From Cryptomeria japonica (taxonomy: Eukaryota; Streptophyta; Pinopsida; Cupressales; Cupressaceae), in NCBI RefSeq assembly GCF_030272615.1, contig NC_081413.1:720211867-720275866 (forward strand): 64,000 nucleotides of DNA, in the 5' to 3' direction. Positions within the stretch are counted from its first letter, which is position 1, and each line of letters starts with the position of its first letter. The translations under genes were made by a program, and so were the position numbers. Shown here piece after piece: positions 43,998-56,200 of the stretch. The notes under the pieces are model-generated. The model searched no databases. It saw only the letters and a program-made list of their open reading frames with translations, and was not told the DNA's origin.

Positions 43998-44491
43998 TGA
44001 AAGGAAATACAAGAGCAAGGAAGGAAAACAAAATCCAAGTAAGAATATTGATGAAGTAAATGTTACCAAGAGAAATGCAAAAACCTTGGAGCAATCACCC
44101 AAATGTGAAGGAGGCACAAGAACTTTTGAAAGGGGAAAAGCAAAGAAAAACCCCTTGTGATATTATGAATGAGGCAATGCCTAAAATGAGAGTGAGAGAG
44201 AGAGAGAGAGAGGGAGAGAGGGGAGAGAGGATACATCTCTTAAATAGAGATGAGGAGAGGAGTTACAAAGTAACTCCCAAATTTATGAATGCCACCATTC
44301 ATAAAATGTGTGTGCCATGTGTCCACATCCTCTTATGGAGGAAATCGAATATTCCTTAATAAAAGAAAATAAATTAAATTACTTGTCCTCACACATGTAC
44401 TAGAGGACAAATTACATGTAGGAATTCCAAAGGAATATCCTAAACTAAATACAAATAAACCTAAGCCAAGTAAAGATTAAATATTCTAACA
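43998..44491 (-). repeat. 3' LTR of the Copia element (494 bp)
   Basis: In - orientation TGTTAGAATATTTAATC...CCTTTCA. It matches 50118-50663 with few substitutions. It has a short GA microsatellite (about 44191-44228) and lacks about 50 bases present in the other LTR around 50355-50400. Confidence 0.95.
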
Positions 44492-44500
44492 CCCCCCCTT
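44492..44500 (-). promoter_or_regulatory. Polypurine tract of the Copia element
   Basis: AAGGGGGGG on the - strand directly before the TGTTAG start of the 3' LTR. The RNase H stop codon (44499-44501) overlaps it. Confidence 0.85.
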
Positions 44501-44885
44501 AAACTTTACTTGGGGAGTTTACATCAAACCCTTCAATGGTTTGCAATCCAAGATTTTTACAATGAAATTGGAACTTTTCTTTACAAAGTGGCTTGGTCAA
44601 AATATATGCAACTTGGTCTTCCCCCTTACAATAGAGGAGTGAAACTTGTTTGTCTTCAATTTGTTCTCTAATAAAGTGGTGTTGGAGAGAAATGTGTTTT
44701 GTCCTTGCATGGAAAACTGGATTTTTAGCCAAGGCAATGGCACTTTGGTTGTCACAATACAATTGAGTTGGTTCGTGTTGAGGTAGACCCAAATCTTCAA
44801 GTAGTCTTCTAAGCCACAAGACTTCTTTGGAAGCATTAGTGCATCCTTTGTACTCAACTTCAGTGGATCCAAGAGAGGTAGATTG
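44499..44885 (-). pseudogene. Copia RNase H, C-terminal part
   Basis: It continues the RT frame after a TAA at about 44883. STEVEYKG at the joint, then WLRRLLEDLGL and LYCDNQSAIALAKNP (catalytic Asp), HTRTKHI-like ARTKHISLQHHFIREQ and a final DILTKPL-like YILTKPL. These are the usual Copia RNase H blocks. The TAA stands where Gln is expected and fits CAA-to-TAA. Confidence 0.85.
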
Positions 44886-46562
44886 TTACTTTTTACTATT
44901 CCAAGAAATTGCTCCTGAACCAACAAATAAACAATAACCACAAGTAGATTTCCCATCATTGGGATCTCCACCTAGATCGGAATCAGTAAAACCTTTTAAA
45001 GTAAAATCAGAATTTGCATCATAAAACAAACCTACATAAATAGTTCCTTTAATATATCTTAAAATTATCTTAGTAGCTTTAAAGTGTGTTTGTTGAGGTT
45101 TAGACATGAATCTTGAAACCAAACCAACACTATAAGCAATATCTATCCTAGTAAGAGTTAAATAATTCAAACTTCCAACTAATTGTCTATACAAAGTAGG
45201 ATCAACAAGAGGAGTTTGCATATCAAGCATTAACTTAGTGCCTAATTCAATAGGAATTGAAACATGGTGAACATCATTCATTCTAAACTTATCTATGAGA
45301 TCTTGAGCATATTTACTTTGAGATAAGAAAATTCCTTTAGAGGTTTGCCAAATTTGCATTCCTAAGAAATAATGTAAAAGACCTAAATCAGTCATTTGAA
45401 ATTTTTGATTAATTTGAAACTTAATATCAAAAATCAAAGTATTGGAACTTGAAGTAAGAATCAAATCATCTACATACAAGATAATAATGATAATATTATC
45501 TTCACTATGTTTAATATACAAGTTAGGATCATTTTTACTTCTAATATAGCCTTGAGAAAGAAAGAATGCATTAATCTTTGAATACCACTCCCTAGGAGAT
45601 TGCTTTAATCCATAAATGGATTTCTTTAATTTACAAACTAAGTGTGCATTACCTTCTTTAATAAAACCATGAAGTTGAGACATATAAATTTCCTCATGTA
45701 AATCACCATTAAGAAAAGCACTTTTAACATCCATTTGGTGAATAGGCCAATTCATTCTAGAAGCTAAAGAAAGCACAAGTTTAATTGTAGGCATTTTAGC
45801 AACAGGAGCAAAAGTTTCAGTATAATCTAAGCCTTCATTTTGAGAAAAACCTCTAGCAACTAATCTAGCTTTAAATTTACTAACGTGATTATTAGCAACT
45901 TTAGTTTTATAAAGCCACTTGCACGAAACAAGATTTTCACCATGAGGCAAGGGAACTAAATCCCAAGTTTGGTTAGAAATTAAAGTATCATATTCTTCCT
46001 TCATTGCTTTTTGCCAATGTGGTTGATTTTTAGCTTGATCAAATGTTTTAGGATCATTAGAATTCATAATAGTAGTCATTAAAGCATAATTACAATAATT
46101 AACGCTTGTAGCTTGAAGTCTATCCATTCTAGCTAAGTATTCATCACTATCTTGAATTAAAGATTTAAACCATTTAGGTCTTCTTTTAGAAGTAATGGAT
46201 TCATCACTAGAAGAAGAGTAATGAGGAGTAGATTTATTATTATCATCATCACTATCACTAGAAGGAATATAAAGAGATGCATTAGGAGTAGGGTTACGAG
46301 AAGGAGGTTGGTCCTCCACAAGGACAACTTTGCTTTGAGAAAGTTCATCATCCTCCACTTTAGAACAATCATGAATGCCTTTTTCTGCAATACAAACATC
46401 TCTTACAACTTTTACCTTGTTAGTAATAGGATTGTAAACTCTATAACCTTTAGTATTTTCATCATAACCAACAAAAATAAAAGGAGAAGATTTAGCATCT
46501 AATTTTTTCCTTTTCTCCTTAGGTTTGTGAACATAAGCTATGGAACCAAAAATTCTTAAATT
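44886..46562 (-). pseudogene. Copia reverse transcriptase, with one upstream stop
   Basis: The open part, 44886-46358, has 490 codons. Blocks include LVSCKWLYKTKVANN, the RLVARGFSQNEGLDYTETFAP segment, MDVKSAFLNGDLHEEIYM, SIYGLKQSPREWY, the intact catalytic YVDDLIL, LGLLHYFLGMQ, and LVGSLNYLTLTRIDIAYSV. The N-terminal region back to 46562 is in the same frame, and RIFGSIAYVHKPKEKRKKL links it to the integrase. A TAG near 46560 is the break from the integrase ORF. RT copies the element RNA. The domain itself is intact. Confidence 0.92.
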
Positions 46563-47400
46563 CTACAAATTGGGCTTTCTACCAGACCAAGCTTCTTCAG
46601 GAGTTTTATCCTTTAAGGCTTTGGTAGGTGTTCTATTAATTAAATAAGTTGCACAAGTTATACCTTCAGCCCAAAACTTGTAATCCATATTTTTTGCATG
46701 CAACAAATATCTAGCCATTTCAATAATTGTCCTATGCTTCTGTTCTGCCACACCATTTTGTTGTGGTGTATAAGGAATGGTAAGCTCATGTTTAATTCCA
46801 AAAGATTTCAAATAAGCATTAAATGCATTATTGGCATATTCTCTTCCATTGTCAGTACGAAGAATCTTAATTTTAGAACCAGATTGCCTTTCTACAAACA
46901 TATGAAATTCAGTAAACACATCAAGCACTTGATCCTTACTATGAAGGAAATATATCCATGTTCTCCTTGAAAAATCATCAACAAAGGTAAGAGCATACCT
47001 TGAACCTTGGATGGAGGGATTCTCCATGGAACCCAAGAGATCACTATGAACTAGATGCAATTTAGTATATGCCCTCCAAGATTGACCATGAGGAAAGGGT
47101 TCCCTATGCATCTTACCACTCATGCAACCATTGCAAACAATTTGAGAAGGAACAATACTAGGCAATCTAACAACCATATTTGCTTTTTGCATCAATGAAA
47201 TATAATCAGAATTGAGATGGCCAAGTCTTTCATGCCATATAGTAAAATCAACAGTAGTAAGCAAGGAATACTTTGTAGGAGCCAATTCATAGAACTTGAA
47301 TAAGTTATCACTATCCATTTTAGCAGTAGCAATAACATGATTAGTTTTTGGATCAATGATATAACACATGCCCCTATAAAGTTAATCTTATAATCTTGAC
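46563..47400 (-). pseudogene. Copia integrase
   Basis: GAG-pre-integrase zinc region: WHERLGHLNSDYI (two His) and CNGCMSGKMH (two Cys). The rve core has all three acidic residues: LVHSDLLGSM (Asp), ILRTDNGREYANNAF (Asp) and PQQNGVAEQKHRTI (Glu). LINRTPTKALKDKTPEEAW ends the open part. A frameshift near 47390 separates it from the protease. The catalytic triad is complete. Confidence 0.9.
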
Positions 47401-48000
47401 AAAGTTTAGGAACTGAAATCAAATTTGATTTTAATTGAGGAACATAAAGAACATCATGTAATTTCCCATTAGGAACATTCACATCACCAATAGCTTCAAC
47501 TTTGCAACTATGATTATTAGCTAATTGAACAGGAATATTAGAAGTATCAGGATGCAAAGATTCAAAACATTCTTTTTAAGAAGTAACATGCTGAGATGCA
47601 CCAGAATCAATAATCCACTCAAGTGGTTGAGAAACATTATAAGTACATGTAAATGCATGATGAGATGAATTACCATTATTATTACATTTCTTATAATAAG
47701 GTTTATGTTGTTGATTATTTTGATTATTTTGGTTCATGGGCTTTTTACCATTTTGCTTCTTAAAATAATTATTAGTAATATGTCCATCTTTCCCACAATA
47801 TGTGCAATGGGGTCTTGTTTGAGAATTATTCCTTTGATTATTGTATGTATTATTATGATTATTATTTTGAGAATTGTTATGATAGGATTTAGAATGAGAT
47901 TGATAATTAGAAGATTTGTGATTATTATTATGATTATGATTATTATTATTGGATATAAAATTATTGTTATGATTTTGGTTTTTAGACATAAAAGCATGTT
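47401..48000 (-). pseudogene. Copia Gag zinc knuckle and protease
   Basis: An Asn/His-rich stretch (47989-47830) leads to HCTYCGKDGHITNN, a CCHC knuckle whose last Cys is replaced (CX2CX4HX4N). The protease LEWIIDSGASQHVTS follows near 47576-47620, with the catalytic Asp-Ser-Gly. A TAA lies right after it, then KLHDVLYVPQLKSNLISVPKL (about 47405-47480), the usual end of the Copia protease region. Confidence 0.85.
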
Positions 48001-48554
48001 CACTACTTTTAAGAGTACCAAATTGAATTAATTTAGCTTCCTCTTGACATAATAAATTACGAAAAATATGATGTTAATTGAGTAGCTAAAGTAGGAATAA
48101 CAAGTTGAGCATGAATATTTGTAATAAATTGTTGAAATTGACGAGGAAGACATTTTTTAAGAATAAGATGAATTAAACGTAAATTAGCTAACGTAACTCC
48201 TAAACCAGTTAATTGATTATTAATAGAATCAAACTTTAATAAGAATTCATCCATGGTTTTAAAATCCGTATACCTTAGATCTTTGAGTTGATCTTGAAGC
48301 TGAATTTTTCGGGATTCATTTGAGCTATCATAAGTTGTTTTAATAATTTCCCAAGCTTCATACGCTTTTGTACAATTTCCAATTAGAACATACAAATCAG
48401 GAACCAATGAAATACCAATTAAACCAAGTGCTTCCTCATTTTGAGCCTTCCATCTATCTTGGTCAACTTGAGGAGCAATTGAAGCAGGCTCAAAGGTTTT
48501 ATCAGTAGCAACATCCAAAATGTACTTAAAACGAAAAATAAAAGAAATATGCAT
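48001..48554 (-). pseudogene. gag: Copia Gag, UBN2-type
   Basis: Starts near 48554. NEEALGLIGISLVPDLY, KAYEAWEIIKTTYDSSN, MDEFLLKFDSINNQL and LILKKCLPRQFQQF are blocks of the Retrotran_gag_2/UBN2 family. A frameshift near 48060 leads to NLLCQEEAKLIQFGTLKS, the usual end of this domain. The true start may be slightly upstream. Confidence 0.88.
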
Positions 48555-50102
48555 TTTCTATGAATGATAATTAGAACTATTTAATTTAATTTCTAGAATT
48601 AATGTAGACATAGTTGCAAAATAAAAAATTAAAAAAAACTTTGATTAAAAGACAAAAAATAACTTCCTTGGATAAAATTGAATTAAATTTCAAAAAGTAA
48701 CTTTTTTAAATAACCAATTTTTTATTTTTTTAATTTATCAAAAAAGTTATTTTAAATTCTTTTAAAAATAAATTATTTTTTGTTAAAAAAATAATATTTA
48801 AACTTTTTATATTTAAAAACAAAAAATAATAAAAATAATAAAATAAACTTTATTTAAAAAACTTTATATATTAAAAAACTTTATAAAACAAAACTATAAA
48901 GTTTTTAAAGTTTTTAACTTTTTTGAAGTTTTGTTTTAAATATAAATTTTTTAAATCTTTGAACGTTTATTTTAAACTTATAATATATTAAATTTTTTAT
49001 ATGTAGTTCTACTTGTCATACTGAAAGATAAGGAAAAAAAAGGTTAGCCTTAAAAAAATATTAAACTTGTATGAAAAGAAGAGTGTGATGCCTTTATGAA
49101 GCGTTAGCAATACATGAACTGACACGAGACATTACAAAGCGGAACAGAAAGGTTACAAAGAGGAATAGAAAGGGCAGGAAAAAAAATGATAACTCGTGTA
49201 GGGAAAGAATGTGCAGCGCAACGTGCAGGGATGAATGCAAAGGCGTTACAAGGTAGAGATGGAGGCAACGAGAGAAAACAAAGACCTTGCACAAAGTAGT
49301 TAAAAATAAACTGGAAGAAGATAGAAAGAACAATATGAAATATGGGCAAAGAAAGGAAACGAAACAAGTTGAAGCACTACCAGTGGACAAAGAATAATGG
49401 ATGCAGCAATAATAATGTAACAAAGACAAAAGTAAATTCAATGAAGTAAACTTCAATTTGACCTGCAATCAAAATATTAGCAGAGAACAAATACTAGAAA
49501 ATAAAATGTAAGCACAACCAACAAGAAAAGGTGAGATAAGATTTAAATGCAAATAACATATATAAAGATATTTCCTACAAATAAAAAGAGATAAATCAAA
49601 TCTATTGATATTTAATAATATAAAATTTATTCTTTTTAGCAATATCCTACAAGTGAAATATTAAAATTATGGAATGTTAAAGATTTTAGTAGCCAAATCC
49701 TGCAAGCAAAATTAGAGAACTTAAAAAAAATCTGCAAGCGAATTAGAGATGCAATTTAATAAAAAATCAGTTTTGGCGGCAAGCTGACCAAACATAATAA
49801 GGAGGTTGAGTTTGGCAGTAAACCTTCCAAACTATTCACAATAAAAAAAAATAGAAACTTTGGCGGCAAGCCTTCTAAAGCCAAACTTTAAACCAGAAAG
49901 AAGAAACTTTGGCGGCAAGCCTTAAACCTACAGGCAAACTTGTTAACAAGTTTGAAAAAAAAATTAAAATCTGAAATAAAAAACCTGCACAGTAGAAAAT
50001 ATTAGAGAAAGAATTTCTTCTCCTCTCAAGAATGCCTCCAAGAAGGTGAACTCCACAGAATGGTAACCTTCATCAATGTCAACTTAAAACAAGGATTAGA
50101 AA
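48555..50102 (-). other. Copia 5' leader, no gene
   Basis: About 1.5 kb. 48600-49010 is extremely A/T-rich, with runs of A and T able to pair. 49772-49920 has four copies of a TTTGGCGGCAAGCCTT-like word. The 124-codon ORF at 49094-49468 (-) is Leu/Phe/Ser-rich without a family, so I treat it as chance. Confidence 0.6.
49772..49925 (-). repeat. Four copies of a TTTGGCGGCAAGCCTT-like word
   Basis: Copies near 49774, 49809, 49859 and 49907, with one variant TTTGGCAGTAAACCTT. Spacing is 35-50 bases. They lie between the Copia PBS and gag. Confidence 0.75.
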
Positions 50103-50117
50103 CCTGCTCTGATACCA
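50103..50117 (-). promoter_or_regulatory. Copia primer binding site (initiator Met tRNA)
   Basis: TGGTATCAGAGCAGG on the - strand directly after the LTR. This is the classic site complementary to the 3' end of initiator methionine tRNA. Confidence 0.95.
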
Positions 50118-50325
50118 TGAAAGGAAATACAAGAGCAAGGAAGGAAAACAAAATCCAAGTAAGTTTATTGATGAAGTAAATATTACCAAAAGAAATGCAA
50201 AAACCTTGGAGCAATCACCCAAATGTGAAGAAGGAGGCACAAGAACTTTTGAAAGGGGAAAACCAAAGAAAAACCCCTTGTAATATTATGAATGAGGCAA
50301 TGCCTAAAATGTGTGAGAGAGAGAG

Positions 50326-50364
<39 letters not shown>

Positions 50365-50663
50365 CTCTTTACAATAATTTCATTAAGAAGAAATGAGAGA
50401 GGAGACATCTCTTAAATAGAGATGAGGAGAGGAGTTACAAAGTAACTCCCAAATCTATGAATGCCACCATTCATAAAATGTGTGTGCCGTGTGTCCACAT
50501 CCTCTTATGGAGGAAATCTAATATTCCTTAATAAAGGAAAATAAAAGAAATTACTTGTCTTCACACATGTACTAGAGGACAAATAACATGTAGGAATTCC
50601 AAAGGAATATCCTAAACTAAATACAAATAAACCTAAGCCAAGTAAATATTAAATATTCTAACA
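50118..50663 (-). repeat. 5' LTR of the Copia element (546 bp)
   Basis: Matches 43998-44491. It has a longer GA microsatellite (about 50311-50361) and an extra segment to about 50400. Confidence 0.95.
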
Positions 50664-50778
50664 AAGATCCTAAAGTCCTTAGAGGCTTAGTGTGTCTTAG
50701 CTCTTGGATATCTAAGTAAAAAAATTCCAATGCAACTTTGTACTTTATCGTGAGTATGCTTAATCTCATACTCTTGCT
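50664..50778 (+). other. 3' UTR of the older gag-only element, resumed
   Basis: Between the Copia target duplication and the polypurine tract; no gene. Confidence 0.6.
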
Positions 50779-50793
50779 AAAGTGGGGGATAAA
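50779..50793 (+). promoter_or_regulatory. Polypurine tract of the older gag-only element
   Basis: AAAGTGGGGGATAAA. The younger copy has AAAGTGGGGGCTAAA in the same place, both preceded by GCT. Confidence 0.85.
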
Positions 50794-51945
50794 TTTAGCA
50801 TAAAAAACTGTACTCTCTTACATTTTTGTCCTCACTTATGCCTCACTTTGGCGTCCTAGTTTCTAATGCTTGATTATAGTGCTAATTCTTCTCACACCCC
50901 ATTCCAAACTTACATTTTCATCACTTGTCCATCTCCCCCTATTACAGAGCCCTAAGTTTAAACTTTAGGGTGTAACACGCCCTAGTCCTCCTAATCAAGC
51001 CCTAAATTGGGGCCTCACAACTATTGTTTCATTTGAGGGAAATTTGATCCCTTGTCAGCCTATTCTAGAAATTCAACTTGTTTTCAGACAATCAAGTATA
51101 AAAGGAGGTCTACCCCTCTCATTTGAAATATAACCTCAATCAAGATCTCATTTACACTCTAGAAAATTCAAGTGAACAAGCAATCATTCATTCATCAAGC
51201 ATTGGAGCAGCAGTAAATTCAAGTTCAAGTATCAAATATGACATCCATGATCAATGTTTTATGAAGACATCTTACATGAAACCTTAAAACTTTTATGTGA
51301 AGGTCAAACAAAACTTCATCAAGGTATACATTATTGTTTCAAGCATTTCAACCTTTCCCTCAAAAGGAAAGTATTTTATTACAATCTTTCATTACATTTA
51401 TCAATTCAATTTCATGGTTAATTTCAAAACCACGGTTTGATCTAAGGAAACCCCCTATCTCCAATATCTTGTCCTTTCTTTTTATGTGTAGGAAACAGGT
51501 ATAGGGGCTATACTCGGGAATTTCGATAGAGCCACTAGTGATGAATAGGTTCAACTTTTGACGATAGAAAAATTGGAGGACCATGGTGGATCTATGCTAC
51601 TTGGTCCCCCAAAATTAGGTTGAACTTCTTAGAATAGGCTCTAAACATATTCTTTTGTATAGATCTCAATTGGGGGCTCCATGGGACATCTGTAGCTTAC
51701 TGTTTTTGTCAATTTACTTCAATTATTCATGCTTTCACCTTAATTCCATAACTACATTCCAAATTGAACTAAGAAAGAGGATAACTAACTCCAACCAATG
51801 AATCTAATCAGAATCTCATACCTTCTCCATTGGGATTGTGCCTAGATATATTGGGTTCAATCCTCTTTCAATGTATGTTATGATTATTAGGTTATTTAGT
51901 AGATTTACTTAGTGAAACCCTAATTCCTAATTTCCATATATTACA
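50794..51945 (+). repeat. 3' LTR of the older gag-only element (1152 bp)
   Basis: It starts TTTAGCATAA, against TGTAGCGTCC in the younger copy, so the initial TG has mutated. TATAAAAG is at 51097-51104. From 51226 it matches the partial 5' LTR at 24319-25030. It ends ATATTACA. Confidence 0.8.
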
Positions 51946-53203
51946 AATATTATATATTATTGTCAACAAGTATTAGCCACTAGAAATAAATAATTGTTGT
52001 GTACCTTAAAATGAATTAAAACTACTTTGGATAATGTGTGTACCGTCATCACAATGGTAAATCACTACCAAAAAATAATATTGTCACCTTTGATATCAGT
52101 TGGACCAATAAGGTATTGATGATATTGCCTAAATTATTTAATCAATGCAAATACAAAAGCAATGATGTGTGGATTATATATCACTCCAATATTTGATATA
52201 GCCACCTTTGATAACACACGTCTAAACAATAATATGCATCGCCATTAATGACACCTCAAATATTAATAAGTATTGACATATATGCAATGGTTGAATAAAG
52301 AGTGAAGTCAGATCTTAATAAAAATGGCTCCATAATATGATATCGCATCAATGCTCAGGAAATGAATATACCTAGTCAATATGCATTGCCTCTGCCAGTA
52401 GAAAAACATTGCTACCAATGAAGATATTGCCAAACAAAAACCTCAATTAAATATTACATTGCCTCCCACATGCAACTACGAGACAAATGATAAGTACAAA
52501 ATCAACCAAAAAAGTGACGAAATAAAGTTTGGATCAAAATTTAAATGCCAATAGATTGATAATATCGTACCAATGCCTCCATTAGCCTGGACAAATGGAG
52601 CCATGTTTACTACGAACTAGTTTGAGGGCAAGGTGAAATTTTTTTCACCTCTGATGGATCTCTATGAAACACTCAATTCTTCAATACAGGATGGAATTTT
52701 TCTTGGCCAAAGCTTTCATACCATGTTGGAAATATCAAGAGCCTATAATGAGGTTGCACACACTTCAAAGGATCAACCAAGAAATAAACCAACCTCAATA
52801 CAATGTTGTGACATGATCTTGAATGAACAAAGGAGATCACAATGAAATGATTGAGATAAAATTGATATGATACAATTTACAAATGAGCCTTTCTTATAAA
52901 CACAAGGTGATGAGGTTGAGATAAAATTGATATGATACAATGTACGAATGATCCTTTCTTATAAAGGCAAGGTGATGAAGTAGAAATGCAACTACCTTGT
53001 TACAATATTAAATGCATGATGTGTTATGAAACTAATATTAAATAATGAGTTGTGACTCAGATCTATCTAGAATGACACCTAGGATAACTAATGTGAACAA
53101 CATTAAATGATTAGTTACACATGAAAACTAATATATCCTATGAAAACTTAACAATGTGAATAGATTCTAACTATGAACTAGTTAGGATATAGCCTTAGTC
53201 ACA
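51946..53203. other. A/T-rich spacer with a short tandem duplication
   Basis: No gene recognised on either strand. 52848-52983 is a direct duplication of about 68 bases sharing GAGATAAAATTGATATGATA and CCTTTCTTATAAA. Repeated TTGATAT/ATTGCC words near 52070-52450 have no clear period. Confidence 0.55.
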
Positions 53204-56200
53204 CCAACACTATGGACTTAGCAACTTTGTTAGGAATCTAAGACATCGACATGGTGTAAAATAGAACCAATATAGACATGGAGGCCTTGATGAGCATAAT
53301 ACTACTAGGAAAGAAAAACCATTGTCCTTCCATAAATCAAGCATACCATTAACCCTACTATATTCATAACTCCAATGATTGACATAAATCTTCTTGTTGA
53401 CCATAGGAATACCTTAATATTTAATAGGAAGTTGATCAACTTCAAATCTCAAAATAATTTGAATCTCTAACCTCTCCAAGTAAGGTATTTTCAAGAAGAA
53501 AATGTGTGACTTAATCTCATTAACTTTTTGAACAACAATTCTCTCATATTGTATTGAAATATTCTTGGAAACATGGGATTCTCTAGCTATAGCCTCACAA
53601 AAAAGGGTGTTGTCAACAATTTATAAATGTGAGACATTGTTTGAGCCTTGCGAAATTATATTCTAGTCACTAACATCCCTATGAATACTCTTTCTCAAAT
53701 CCCCATCTAGGATAAGAAAAGAAAATGGGGACAACAGATCGCCTCGGTGCAACCCCCTACCAACACTGCAAAATTAGACAGGAGCCCATTAATGAGGAAA
53801 ACAAAGGATGTAGTAAAAATAAAAAACAAATACACGTACACCAAGAATCATTAAAACCAAGTTTCCTTTTAATATTCCTAAAAAATTACTAAGCCTGATT
53901 ATCATACCTTCCTTTTTCCTACTCTGGATAGGATGGATAAATTTGTGGGCTATTACAATTCCATCTAATATTTTTCTCTCTTTTAAAAAACAACTTGGTT
54001 CTCTTGAAATTAAACTTTCCAAACACATCTTGAGCCTAGAAGCCATTGTCTTGGGCATCACTTCATAAATTGCATTACAAAGAGCAATGGCTTGAAGTGA
54101 TCAAAGTAAGCAAGGGTTATCACCTTGGAGACGAGGGTAAGATAAGTTATGTTCCAAGTTTTATAAATTAATTTGTGCATCTTTCTCTCCTCAATCGCAA
54201 ACAAAATATTGTTACCCACCATATGCCAAAATATTTGGAAAAACTCAATCTTGAACGTGTCTGGACTAGGGGCCTTCATGGCACCCATAAAGAAGACAAA
54301 TCTATTGATCTCTTCCTTAGAAAAGGGGGGAAGGAGGGAAACATTATGATCTTATAATATAAAGCTAGGAATATTATTCAACAAGTCGTGTTGAGAATCC
54401 ACATCTAAATCAGAAGGAGCATTGACCAAAGTCTAAAAAAGTACTTTCCTTCCATTTGGATAGCCTCAATATGTTCCAATATGTTCCACAATAGAATGTG
54501 AATTTTAAATTTTTATTTCTTTTTTCTTCTAATATTAGTGTCTATATGCAAAAAATTGGTGTTCCTATGGCCTTCCCTTAGCCACATAACCCTTAACTTT
54601 TGTTAACAAAAAATTTCTTCCATTCTTATCATCCTGTTGTAATCATCCAACAACCCCACTTCTGTAGTATGAAACTTTGTGGAGAGGCCTTTATCTACAA
54701 TATTTGATTCTACCCTATATAGCTCCGACTCCATCTTCTGCCTATTTTTAAATAGAACTCCAAAGGAATTTTTGTTCTAGAGTCTAACCTACCTTCTAAG
54801 CTCCTTAAGCTTACTATGTAAGTTGTATCTTTTGTAGCCTTTAAACTCATACTTCCACCAAACCTCTAATAGATGTTTATGACCTAAAAATATGTACTAG
54901 AAAGCCTTCATCTTGAAAGGAATACTCAGGATTAATGACTTTGTTGACCATGAGGGAAATAGGCTAATGGTAAAAATTGCCAAAGTGAAGAAATTCTAAA
55001 ATAAAACAGTCTAAGCTCAAGAGCTAGTCAAAAGCTACCAAGAACCTATCAAGTATGATTCTGATATCATCATCCCCTATTCTAGGATTACTATCAGTTA
55101 GGGCCAAAATCATCTAAACATATTTTGAAATCTAAAAGCCATTGAGTAATAAGGGCCCTACCTCCTCGCTTTTCCTCCGAGGATAAAATCTCATTGAGGT
55201 CCCCCTAACAAGAAAATTATCATCCCCATACAATAATCTTAATTTTCTAAAATAATCCCAAACCTCCATTCTGTCACCTATCGAGTTAGGCCAATAGACG
55301 TTGGAAACCAAAATTTGATCATTATACCTAACCATCTTGCCAAACAATTTGGTTTATTCTAGACAATTGGTAGACCACTAGTAGTGTTATTGACACTTCC
55401 AACCACACTATCACCATTTCTCCAAAAAAATTGGACATAGTTTATAAATTGGTTCTTCTCCATCTTAGTTTCCTAAAGTAGAATAATTTCAGGGCATTCC
55501 ACCTTAATAAGTGTTTAAGTAAACAATATTTTTCTAGGTCATTAAGGTCCTGAGCATTTCAACTAAAGAACCTTCAAAACTTATTGGCCTCAGAAAGGTG
55601 CTCACCTCCATTTGATACTTACTGCCCCATCTAATATTTAGTGTCATTTTAAAATTCCTCCAAGACCCTAAGTTTTTCTTTTGAGGCCTTTTCCTTTCTT
55701 CCCCTGTTATTTGCACCCCAACATCGACAGAGATGCAATTCTCCCCTCCAATTTTTTTTGTTCTCTTGATGGATATGGACCATTTATTCTCCTTGTTTGA
55801 TATGTCCTCCCTTTCACAATAATATAGCTACTCCTATCCTCCAACACTAGAGTACTAGATTTTACCTCTACCTCTCATTCCTCCCCATTTTCCTATGCAT
55901 TATTCCCACCACTTACCACCTCTGCTAAAGAGAGGAGATATCTATAATCCTATACTCTAGTGATCCCTTCAAGAGACTCACCTAGGGGTTTGATATCCAT
56001 ATAAGGTGACTCAAGAAGAAAATTACCCTCACTTCTAAAATGATCAATGCTTTCACCCTTCACATTTGGAGAGGTTTGCTTCTTCCCCTCAACATCAACA
56101 AGTGGATTAAGATGGGTCTGATTCTTGGTCCTATTTTAAGCTATTTTGTTCTTCTTTTCACAAAACTTGATAGTATGCCCAATCAAATCAAAACCAAAGC

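Larger units (their letters stand above)
43998..50663 (-). mobile_element. Ty1/Copia LTR retrotransposon, nearly complete
   Basis: LTRs are at 43998-44491 and 50118-50663. In the - orientation the order is 5' LTR, PBS (50103-50117), leader, gag, protease, integrase, RT, RNase H, polypurine tract and 3' LTR. Integrase before RT defines Ty1/Copia. Flanks are AATAT (43993-43997) and AAGAT (50664-50668), one mismatch. The coding region needs only about two frameshifts and three stops to explain its breaks, so the insertion is fairly young. I did not assign a lineage. Confidence 0.92.
24319..51945 (+). mobile_element. Older gag-only LTR element, split by three insertions
   Basis: It has the same plan as 10074-17879: partial 5' LTR (24319-25030), PBS (25033-25050), Gag/protease-like ORF (25398-28219, resuming 42943-43260), 3' UTR (43261-43997 and 50664-50778), polypurine tract (50779-50793) and 3' LTR (50794-51945). 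Insertions are the Tat element in the 5' LTR, a 14.7-kb unit at 28225-42937 and a Copia element at 43998-50663. Gag frames carry several stops and shifts, and the LTRs are more diverged than those of the younger copy. The first 430 or so bases of the 5' LTR should lie before the window, left of the Tat element. Confidence 0.85.

Noticed and set aside
47705-48031. 108-codon Ile/Met-rich ORF on the + strand
   Set aside because: It is the reverse strand of the Asn/His-rich Gag tail of the Copia element.
49094-49468. 124-codon Leu/Phe/Ser-rich ORF in the Copia leader
   Set aside because: Hydrophobic composition results from T-rich sequence. It has no homology I recognise and lies between PBS and gag.
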